DNA of 64,000 nucleotides, from the NCBI GenBank assembly GCA_021014325.1, contig CM037462.1:3752318-3816317 (forward strand), given 5' to 3'. The notes beneath the pieces were generated by a model. It was given only the letters and a program-made list of their open reading frames with translations. It was not told where the DNA came from and made no database searches. Of this stretch, positions 15,701 to 27,700 are shown one piece after another (positions within the stretch are counted from its first letter, which is position 1; every line of letters starts with the position of its first letter). A program made the translations under genes and the position numbers. Source of the DNA: Plazaster borealis. Its lineage: Eukaryota; Echinodermata; Asteroidea; Forcipulatida; Labidiasteridae.

Positions 15701-18700
15701 GGGATTATAAGGTGGGTGATAGGCTCATTCAAAAAGGGAAATTGGCTCCTCTGAGATTAAAAGGTAGAAAATGGAAGCTTGCAATGAGGTGAATGTGTTC
15801 CTCTGGGATTATAAGGTGGGTGATAGGCTCATTCAAAAAGGGAAATTGGCTCCTCTGAGATTAAAAGGTAGAAAATGGAAGCTTGCAATGAGGTGAATGG
15901 GTTTCTCTGGGATTATAGGTGGATAATGGAATGGTGTAAGAAAGAAATGGGTTCCTTTGGGATTAAAAGGTTGATGATGGAATCATACAATGAGGGAAAT
16001 GGGTTCCTTTGGGTATGAAAGGTTTGAGATGGAAAATGGGTGTCTCTAAGATAATAGGTGGTTGATGGAATCGTACAAGAAAGGGAATGAATTCCTTTTG
16101 GGTCGAAAGGTTGGTGATGGAATCATACTAGAAGAGGAATGGGTACCTCTTGGGTTGAATGGTTGGTGATGGAATCAAGGGGAATGGGTACCTCTTGGGT
16201 TGAATGGTTGGTGATGGAATCAAGGGGAATGGGTACCTCTTGGGTTGAAAGGTTAGTGATAGACTCAAGGGGAATGGGTTCCTCTTGGGTTGAAAGGTTG
16301 GTGATGGAATCAAGGGGAATGGGTTCCTCTTGGGTTGAAAGGTTGGTGATGGAATCAAGGGGAATGGGTTCCTCTTGGGTTGAAAGGTTGGTGATGGAAT
16401 CAAGGGGAATGGGTTCCTCTTGGGTTGAAAGGTTGGTGATGGAATCAAGGAGAATGGGTTTCTCTTGGGTTGAAAGTTCGTGGTGGAATCATACAAACTG
16501 TGTTTGTTGATCAATGGTGGAAAAACACAACCCACTTTTTGTTTAAATCTCAGAGTTTTAACTCTGACCAAGAGGAGACTCGACTTATACCCACTTTCAG
16601 TATTTTTCACTTGCTCAGCATTCACCCCTCAACATTAGCAAAGACAATTTTATAGTTTTATGTTTTTGAAAAGTACAGCATTGAAGTAACAACTGTTGGA
16701 TTATTTATTTCTATTTTTAGAATTTACCTGATGAAGTCCTCTACCCTTGCTCAGTGGCAAAAGAGGAAACGAACAAAACAAAAAATCGCTACGCCAACAT
16801 CGTTCCATGTAAGTGTCACAAAATACAGATTTAAAATTTTGGGGTGATCAATGAAAAATTGACGTGAGCGGGATTTGATCGTGTGACTTCTGGGCTTCGT
16901 GCCGGTGCTCTACCAACTGAGCTATCTAGTCCAGTGTGTTGATGATAGTCATATTTTATCAATATCTTTGTTTTGGAGGGGGGGGGGGCTGTATAGCCAG
17001 GGATCACGTCCAGTTTATGATAGAACCAGGGAGTAGGCATGGTATTCTTCCTACTCAATAAGTCTGATTTCCGATTTTTATGCCCCCTTAGAAAAATCTG
17101 CAAAATTGTTATTAAATAGCCCGAAAAGTCTTTAAAAGCCTATAGCATATGTACATGTAGGTCAGCCCTTGTACTCAATAAAATGTTCCTACTTATTTTT
17201 CCCAAGGGCCAAGTATCATGCCTGATAGCCTTGATCAAGGCGTTGGAGGTTTTTTTAAAAAAAATTATTGTAATGTTTTAATTTTTATTTTATTTGCGCC
17301 GCTACCCGCCCGAGCTACCCGCCCGAGCTACCAGCTATACGTGCATGGACGTGTCTGTGTGCAGTATCAGTGTGCGCATGCTCATATTATTGTGAGCTAT
17401 ACGTCCCGATCAACGCCTTGATGGTTTTGTATTGAAGCCAATGACTCATTACTATAATGCGCGCGAAAGGCGAGACCCCATTGGTCAGTGGCGGAAGTCT
17501 TGTTTACTTATTCTTATGAATATGCATGCAGTATCCAGATGTGGCTACTTGCATGCACTGGCGCGCCGGTTTGAATTTGGGAATATTTTTTTATAATAAT
17601 ATCTATCTGAAAATGTTGCGTATTCTCCACAAATTGTCAGCTGAGCGAGACAATGAGGGCAGGAATATGAGGTTGAGTGGATCGATTTAGTACATAACAT
17701 GTATACACCATTTCCCATCAGGAAGACGCTTTTCTGACGTTTTATTTTATTTTATAATGGCCTATAGGCCCGATTGACAATCTCCTGTCTCCATCTTGCA
17801 CCATTAAAACAGTGATTTAATCATTGTTGGTGCATTCACTCGAGGTAGAATATATACAAAACAAAGCTAGACCTCACATAACTACAATATTGTTGATTGT
17901 TTCATCATGGAGGCAATTAATAGCTTTTTGCACTTTTTATATCTTGTGGGCCGCCCCAAGAGGTGCCCAATTTCAGAGCTGCCTATTTATTTAAAGCACA
18001 TTTCCCAAGTACACTTACTAGAATAAGGTAGCTAAAACTCTATATCACATGTATCATGTGTGACTGTGTATCCTTTCAATTTTTGCTTAGCAGTAAATTC
18101 TTAAGACCCTGCCCGAGAACAATTCAAAAGTATGAAGACGGTGTGGCTGCACAGAGTTAAGTCGGACTTCGAGAGGACATGTATAAGAAAACACAAATGC
18201 AGAAACTACATCAACTCCAGAATTAATAACCAAAAGAATGGCGAATGATCAGGGTTGTCCATCCTTGATCAAGGTGCTCCAGCCGGCCGGCCGCGACCGG
18301 CCGATCCGCGTGTACAGCGTATAACCAACACAGTGGCCGTCATGGATTGCATAGCAGCAGTAATTATGCAGCCTTGTCGTTCAGGTCAAATAGGTCATTC
18401 TCAATCGCGCCTGTGATTGGCCAATGTTTAGAATGAAACGCCCACATCCTGCATAAGTGCTTTTATTGGATTTCCAATAAAATATAAAGAAACACATAAG
18501 CTTTCATTTACAAACCGGTCAAGGCTGTTGTTTGAGTCACGCGTTCGAGGTTGAAAGAACGACCGTACTCACGACTTGGCTATACTGTTCTCGCTGTACA
18601 ATGTACATATACTGTACCTGTACAATGTACACTGTCTATGCACTGCAGTTGTTGCCGAATCGTGCCGAATCGTGCCGCACCGGGCCGGGGTACACTACGC

Positions 18701-21700
18701 CAACAGCCTTGAATCAAGGCTACATGCCTGAGGGAAGTGGCATGAAAATGCTGCCGTTGTGAGACGACTTGTCCATCTATATTCCCACGATGCAATTTCG
18801 AAAATGGCCTCTCTTGCACAATTGTAGAGGGCGCACTGTATTCCGAAATGCCCATCCATTGATTAAGTTTGCTCATCTACAGTTACAAACCCAATATTGG
18901 TCCATCTATATAACTGAACTTTAGAATGGCTTTTCTGTGTTGCGGACTGCACGATAGTGCTCTGATAATGAGCAACACCTTGAATCAAGACTACAATTTT
19001 TGCCCATTTTACCAGTGCTGTAAAGTAAAGTCTGTCCCAAGCCATTATGGCTTATCAGGCCGGTGTTTATATACTCGGGTTTCCTTGGCATTAAACGACT
19101 GAGAATATTACTATAACCCCTGGACAGGATGCCAGTCCATCGTAGATTACTCTCGCCTGTACCCATTTGTACTCCTGGGTGGACAGAAGCAATTATGATA
19201 AAGTGCCTTGCTCAAGGACACAAGTGTCATGACCGGGACGAGAACCCACACTCTGCTGATCAGAAACACCAGAGCTTGAGTCTGGAGCTCTTAACCCCTC
19301 GGCCACGACACGCCAGTGTTTTACTGTCATTTTTAAATAATCAATTTCATCACATGTCTTGTGTTCGATTCCTTTTTAGATGATGATTCTCGTGTTGTTC
19401 TTGAAGAACTCTCTGACGATCCTACCTCGTCGGATTATGTCAACGCTAGCTACATTGACGTAAGTAAATAACTCAAAACTATATTGCCAACATCAAATCT
19501 CATAATGTCATGTAGAGGCATTGGAAGGAGGCCGGCCCTCTAATTAAAAAGGATGAGCATTCTCTAAAAAATACTACACGCAAAATCCACACCATGACGT
19601 CTAAAATATCAAATGATCTCCTGCACTTGAATTAATTGCAATCCTTCAATCAATAGTACACAACACAAAAGCACAACCCAGTCACTAATGTGAACGGCAA
19701 AAGGTCAACACGAGGCTGGCTATACACCAATCCGGGCGCGCAAGTGCTGGGCGCCGCGCGCGCCATGCTGCGGTGTACATGTGCTTATTTTTGTGCACAA
19801 AGACACGAGAAAATCGTTTCCCTTTTCTCTTTTTATGGGAATTGAATGTCTTCCTCGACAATCTATGCAATTTCCCTGACATGGCTGCATGATAAACCGA
19901 TGTACTACATTCTTGATAAATTTTTAAAATTAAGCAGAAACTAAAATACTGAAATTCTGACAAAATACCTTGCCGATGCAACGCATTAAACTATGCGACT
20001 ATGCAGTTTCCGCGTCTATGACCCTTAAACTCACCTAAGACATGCACCGTTTTCAGGATGATTCGGTTTCTATTTAGTTGCAAGTATTTGTGGTCAGTGA
20101 TCTACATTGGTATATCATGATATCCTGTCAAGGAAATTGTGTAAATCGTTGAGGAAAACATCTAATTTCTATAGAGAGTGAAAAGGAACACGATTTCCTC
20201 ATGTCTTTGTGCATATTCTGGGCACTGACGACACCGCAGCAGTGGCGCGAGGTGCCCAACACTTGCGCGCCCGGATTGGTGTATACATACAAACGTACAT
20301 TACAAGTTTACAGAAATAAAATTAGTACAAGCTCAAAGAAAGCTGAACTGAAAATGATCTTTCCCGCTAATACGAAGCAAGTCCACCTACGAAGAATATT
20401 TGATTCCAGCTGATTGGCCCAATATATCCATCAATGCTCATTTGCATAAAAGAAAGTGAATGACACCGAACTATGCAAGCGGCAACCAGCCTTTTGGCGC
20501 CCGTCCAAGCAAAACAAACCTCGCCATGGTGACAAAGCGACTGCTACTGGACACAGCTAGGCGACTGAGGGCGCCGCACACTGCTTGCGGGTCTGCGGTG
20601 AATAATGTCTTTTATCTCAAGCAATAAAATTAAATATTGGATACAACTAGCCCAAAAAATTACAATATTTGTCTGCTAATAGGATGATTTAAACACAAAG
20701 CAATACTCACAGAGAGCTCTAAGACATTATCCCTCCCAAGTAAACAGTATTCAGAGCATGGCCAGAGCTCTAAAATGAAAGCTTCAAGGTAATAATAGAG
20801 TTTGTAAAATTGACCTTCAAACACAAAGAATTTGGTAACGAGAGGGTTAACCCTTTCAGCCCCAATGGCGACTTTAGTTGACTGTGCACTATACCTTGCT
20901 TGAGCCCCAATGGCGACTATAGTCGCCCAAGATAACACACAAAAAAGCACTCAAGCCTGAGCACAGAGGCCATTTGTTAAAAAGCTGTAGTTTTGTCCAT
21001 GTTCACCTTCCATACCCAAGCTTACCATCATTGGAAAGAGAAAGATGGTTAGATACAATAGGGTTGCTATTATGCAATCACTTCAAATTGGAGTAGAAAG
21101 ATCCGAATTGCCAAACACCTTTGGAGCGCCATATGGTTGTGCGCAAAAAAATGTTTGGGTTTGGGAACACTTGGGAAACAAAGACCAAGAACTCGGACAT
21201 TTATTGGCTGATTTCAATGATTGTTAAATTATATGAAAGGAAATTCAATGAGTAAGACAATTTGTATTACTTCTTATGCTCTAAAATGAAATCTTCAAGG
21301 TAGTAATAGAGTTTGTAAAATTGAACTTTGAACACAAGCTTCCTGTTGTGTGAGAATGTGTGCTTCACGCTTGAGTGATCAAACAACGTGGGCCACAGCG
21401 GTTGTTTAAGTCAAAAGAACTTAGGGGCTGAAAGGGTTAAGATAGTTTTTCTTGGTAACAAAATGATCAAGGTTTCAATGAGAATAACTGAGCCGTGACT
21501 ATTTTTTTGTTTCTACTCGTCAGGGATTCAAGGCCCCCAAGAAATACATAGCCACTCAAGGTAAGGACAACTCAAACATTCAGTGCAATTTCTCAGTGTT
21601 ACTACATTTATCATAAAATCCTTTTTGGTCATAGCTCCACTAATTTGGAACAAGCTACCCACCCAAATTCAAGCGGCACCTTCATTGGATACTATTAAAT

Positions 21701-24700
21701 CATTACTTAAAACCCATCTGTTTTGTCACTCTGAATAGTCTGGTTATAGCGCTTAGAAACATACCTATGAGGCGCTCTATAATTGTTTTAATAATTATTT
21801 ATGAGTAAGCCTCTACTGGTTTGAAAGTATCACTCTAAAGTGAGAGCTGATTTTCCATTCGAAAAAAATTGAAAATGTAAATGACAACTTTTTCGTTTTG
21901 ACATAAAGAGAAATTAATTTTTCCCCCATGCTGTCACTGTTATGATTATTAACTCTGAGTCTGTTTTTACAACCTGGGCCCAATTTCATAAAGCTGTCTG
22001 CTCAGCAAATTTCTTTGCTTAGCAAGAAATGAGTGGGGTACCAGTCACAGCAATGGTAACTGTATGGTATTTTGGCTGGTAACCTATTTTTGCTAAACAA
22101 GAGTTTTCTGTGCTTACAAGCTTTATGAAATTGGGCCCTGATCTCCCGGTTTGGTTGGTAACCTGTTTTTGCTAAGCAAGAGTTTTCTGTGCTTAAATGC
22201 TTTATGAAATTGGGCCCTGATCTCCCGGTTGGGTTGGTAACCTATTTTTGCTAAGCAAGAGTTTTCTGTGCTTACAAGCTTTATGAAATTGGGCCCTGAT
22301 CTCCCGGTTTGGTTGGTAACCTGTTTTTGCTAAGCAAGAGTTTTCTGTGCTTAAATGCTTTATGAAATTGGGCTCTGATCTCCCGGTTGGGTTGGTAACC
22401 TATTTTTGCTAAGCAAGAGTTTTCTGTGCTTACATGCTTTATGAAATTGGGCCCTGATTTCCCGATGGCTTTAGGTCCCAACAAGGCGTCCGTACCTGAC
22501 ATGTGGCGCATGATATGGCAGGAGAACTGTACCAAGATTGTTATGCTCACCAACCTATTGGAAGGTATCAAGGTAACTATACTTCATACTTTGTGAATTT
22601 TAACCCCCCTTAAAGGGACACGTTGCCTTGGATTGGGCAAGTTGGTCTATAAAAAGCATTTGAAACCGTTTGTTATAAAATGCATATGGTTAGAAAGACT
22701 TTATAAAAGTAGAATACAATGATTAACACAAATATGCCTCGAAATTGCGTGGTTTTTCTTTTACATCGTGAACAAACACGGTCAACCATTAACTTGTGGA
22801 GTCAAAAATTTGACTCCACAAAATGGCCGACCGTGTTTACGGTTTTAGTTCGCAAAGTAAAAGGAAAACCACGCAATTTTGAAATATAATTGTGTGGATC
22901 ATTGTATTCTACTTTTAAAACATCTTTCTAACCATATGCATTTTATAACAAACGGTTACAAACGCTTTTTTAAGACCAACTCGTCCGATCCAAGGCAACG
23001 TGTCCCTTTAATATTAATAATGTGATGTGGTATTTTGGCTGGTAACTTTATTCTGTTCAGCAAATTTTGTTTGTGCATGGGGACTTTTTGTGCCTAAAGC
23101 AGCTCTATGAAGTTGAGCCCAGGGTCCAAATTCATAGAGCTGCTTAAGCAGAACATTTTGCTTAAAATTTTTGAGCAGGATACCAGTCACAGATGGTACA
23201 TGTGACTTGGTATCTTGAATGGTAACCGTATTCTGTTAAGTTTTTGTTGTTGTGCTTTTAGCTACTTTTTGTGCTTAAAGGCACTGAACACGTTTGGTAA
23301 TTGTGAAAGACCAGTTTTAACTTGGTGTATCCCAACATATGCATACAATAACAAGCCTATGAAAATTTGGGCTCAGTTGGTCATCAAAGTTGCAAGAAAA
23401 TGTTGAAAGAAAAAACACCCTTGTTGTACAAATTTGTGTGCTTTCAGATAGGAATAAGTGGCTTCTTGCAAGAAGTCTTTTATTATTTTAGTGAGAAATT
23501 ACCTCTTTCTCAAAAACTACGTTACTTCAGAGGGAGTCGTTTCTCACAATGTTTTATACTATCAACAGCTCTCCTTTGCTCGTTACCAAGTCAGTTTTTA
23601 TGTTAATATATATTTTGAGTAATTACCAAACGTGTACAGTGCCTTTAAGCAGCTCTATGAAATTGAGCCAAGCTCTCGGAGTCCAACGTGCAAGACAGCT
23701 CAACTAAGACGTCCACTCCAACATGTTGAGGGATTACATGTACATGTTTGTACTTTTCTGATATGAGAACTGCAACTAAAAATTTCCGTTTGAAGTTGTT
23801 GTTATAATTTAGGCTTGAACAAAGAAAAATTTACTAGTGCGGGATTCGAACCTGCGACCTCAGGATTAATGTGCCGGTGCTTTACCAACTGAGCTATCTA
23901 GACCTAATGTTGGCCGGTCTCCCTACTTTGTCAATATCGTTCCCGAACAAACATATTGACAAAGTAGGCAGACTGCGGTCTAGATAGCTCAGTTTAGTAC
24001 AGCGCCGGTACATTATTCCTGAGGTCGTAGGTTCAAATCCCGCTCTAGTCAATTTGTCTTTGTTCAACCCAAAATTATTTAAAATTTACCAAGTCAGTTT
24101 CCATGTGGTTTATTATTACGGTACTTGATAAATTTATTGTTCTATTGTAAATGTGGTGCAGAAGGTTTTTACTTGCGGTAATGGAAATCCACATGTAGGT
24201 TGACCCTTGGGTCACCAATTGTGAGTTTTTTAACAAACCCGGTTTGATTTCAAAATGTTATTATTGTTATTATTGTTTTTTTTACTTGCAGGGAAAATGT
24301 GAGCAGTATTGGCCGGACAGAATACTTAGCTATGGAAAGATTAACGTCAAGCTTGTCAAGGAGGTCAAGCGTGTAGATTACATCATCCGAGACTTCACTC
24401 TCAGCCATGAAGCAGAGGTATGTTTGCATCTCCGCACCTCTGGTTTAAGTCTGTGCGTTTATGGTTATTTTTGTAAGCTTGTAACTGTTTACACATTGTA
24501 ACCGTCCGTTTCATAAACAAAATTTCAAGTTAAAAACGCCCTCCCCAAAAAAACCCCCCAAAAATCCCCAAAACATCAACAACAACAAAAGTCTGCCAAA
24601 ATCAAGGCAAGAAAAATGATAAATAACACTAAGGTTTGTTCCTTTGTCTATTATCGTTAAATTATGACATTTATAACATAAAATAATATTCAAAGATGTA

Positions 24701-27700
24701 AATAGAGGACGCAATGGTGGCGTACGCCGTCTGTGCATTAAACGTGCAGAAATAATATTGATACAAAGCTGGAATTGAGTTGTTTTTCAGATATAATAAC
24801 CAATATCATAGCGCAAAAGTGGTGCACCAAATGACTTGAATCGGGCCTTTATTTTCAAAAAATTCCAATTTCTGAGGGGGGCACATCCCCCATCAGACTC
24901 CACTGGGTCTGATTCTGAGCTGAGAGACTAGTTGTAAAATGTGGACTACTAAAATGGCCGCAAAATGGTCACAATAGAGTCATAGGCGGATGATTCGACA
25001 CTCGGCATTCTCAGGGTCTATTTCTGTGGTGAGAGACTAGTTCCCCCGCCAAAATTCATAACGCAGCCAGCAGCCCCCAGCTCAGTCACTATTGCGCAGT
25101 CCTCACACCATTATTCTTTCATTCCGATGATCAAAACATTAATATTCAATTTATCTGGATGATTTCCCCTTGGTTAAAACTAGGATCAACAAAGTAGAGA
25201 GACTATTTACCCCGCCAACATTCACAACGCAGCCAGCAGCCCCCAAGCTCAGCCTAAAACATTGATGTTCAATTTATCTTGTTAATTTCTTCTCTGTTAA
25301 AACTAGAAGCAGCAAACTAGATCGGTTCGCCAGTATCACTTCACAACCTGGCCGGATATGGGTTTACCACAGGACCCCAGCAAGGTGGTGGATCTGGTGA
25401 AAATTGTGAAGGAATACAGTCCAAACGACAGTGGTCCTATGGTCGTCCATTGCAGGCAAGTCACATGTACAAGAAAATAGGCATTTCGGTACCATATGTG
25501 ACTACGTGGATAGGATATTACTAGTGCACATATCAACTAACACAAGCTTATCGGCCCCGTAAATCAAGGACTTCTCCCAGTATTAAATCGTGCGGTACTC
25601 GCTGCTAAAACCTAGGATTCAAACTGCCTCTAGGCACCGGGCTAGCTCGGTGGTCTGGTGGTAAGACATCTGCTCTAGCAATGCAAAGGTCATGGGTACG
25701 AATCCCGCCCGAGTAATTCGCCTGTGGAATTATTTTCACAGAACTCGGGAAAGTACTGAGTATACATTGCTTAATACACATCGGTGTAAGGGTAAAAACA
25801 AATTATATTCTTTATCCTCGATGCAAAGTTAACATCTATTAAATCAATGCTGTTTTTCTACACAAAAGCTTAGCGAGGACATCCTCACTCTGTCAAAGCA
25901 CTTCGATTCCTTTTGTGAAAATTCTTGGGTTGAACTTGTAGTTAGACACCCCTTATTTACAGTTTATAAATAATTTATTGTATAACTGAGTGCAATGGTG
26001 AGAATATTTTCATGAGTTGAAAGCGGATTGAATTTTTCACAGAACTCGGGAAAAGTATTGAGTATACAGTGCTTAATACACATCGGTGTATGGGTAAAAA
26101 CAAGTTATATCCATGAATTCTTTATTATACAGTGCTGGGGTTGGCCGGACCGGTACGTTCATTATCTTGGACGCCATGTTGGATCAGGTGAAGGCAGAGG
26201 GAAAGATGGACATCTGGAACTTTGCCCGTGGGATGAGAGACAGACGTATGAAGATGATTCAGACTTCGGTAAAGTTAAACTTCCGAAAATAATTTCAATG
26301 TTTTCATGGGAGGCTGTCCACTTGACATGCTTGAGTATAAAACAAATATGTGATGTGATCCAGCTAAATGAGTCGTTTGTCGAAAATATCAGTATGGAGA
26401 AACAGGCCCAAACAGGCCAACAAGGGTGGAATCGTGAAAAATATTGTTTTTGTAAATTTAAATGCCAAAATATATCTTATTTTATATTGGTAACTTCCTT
26501 CCTGATAAATAACATCAAAAAGGGGTTTAAATTTGCATTGAAAGAAAATGTGCCGATGAAGTTTCAATAAACAACTCGACTTTAAACCCCCTTTACTCAG
26601 TTTCATTCTCTCGCATCTCTTGGTGTTTCTACTTTCACAACTTTTGAACCAAAGGTGGTATCAACATGTGGTTTTAACAGTATTAAAGCATAGATTATGC
26701 TCTTTTCAGATGTAGAAAAAACAAGAAAAATGACTTTGGTCGACAAATGACTCATTTTGCTTGATCCCATCACATGTAATAATTATACACTTTAACAGCA
26801 TGTAATGTACACTGCTCGCAGTTGATTCCCTGCAAAGTTTTGAACTTTTTCTGCTGAAAATTGTTATGGAATCCGGCTATGATTTTAGCTCCAAGAATAA
26901 AAAAATAATGGCTCCCTCAAAATGGAGGAAAAAACCTCTCAGATTCAGAGTTGGGTTTTAATTTCTCTCTTGCCTATAGACTGTGCAAGTCTGGCGCATA
27001 TTCGAACTGCCGGGATCATTGTGATGTAACCACGGGCGTTTCGTCAAGTGTTTTAGTTTTGTCAAGTGTTTTAGTTTAACATGGTTTATGGCCATGACAT
27101 CTATATATAATGTTGGGAATGTAATACTCAGTGATAAACAATATGAAAGTAAAACCGATTCAACAAAATAACGTAGAAAACGTGAGAATAAGACTTGACC
27201 TCCGTTTCCAGTTACTTGTAAACAATTAAGAAAAGCTGCCCAACTGAAGGGCATGTTGTCATTGAACCTATGTAATAGACGCACACATTCAGGCGTGATT
27301 GGCAAATGGGGTTTTTAACAATAAGCATCCTTGTCCAAAGTGTTTTTTTTTGTGTCAATGTTAATTTGAACAAATTATTTGTATTATACACAAATTGAAA
27401 ATTTGTTTATAACAACTTCCTTTGGTCATTTTTATTTTCAAGAATTTTGTTTTATGTATAAAAATAAAGTCTTCGCTTGATTTTTTTCCGCGTTTGATAT
27501 GCGCGAGACTTGCACAGTCTATAACCATCCACTTATTACCTGAACACCACCCTCACACAGGCCCAGTATGAGTTCGTATTTGATGCCTTACTGGATGAAT
27601 TCAAGTGCGGTGACAAGACCATCAAGCTGGAGGAGTTTCGCTCCAAACTAGCAGCTCTAAAGAAGATCCAAACGCCGAGCCGTAAGACGGGGATCAGACT

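Larger units (their letters stand above)
25456..26132 (+). other. GC-AG intron inside the D1 catalytic loop
   Basis: The donor is GC (AG|GCAAGT) and the acceptor is attatacag. It interrupts the Ser codon straight after the catalytic Cys. The intron holds a tRNA-derived SINE (about 25640-25805) and a second copy of that SINE's 3' half (about 26035-26120) running almost to the acceptor. Confidence 0.88.

Noticed and set aside
16128..16625. Long open frames on both strands with 15-residue repeats (about 165 and 123 residues)
   Set aside because: They arise because the 45-base tandem unit is a multiple of three; no start context, splice logic or known domain.
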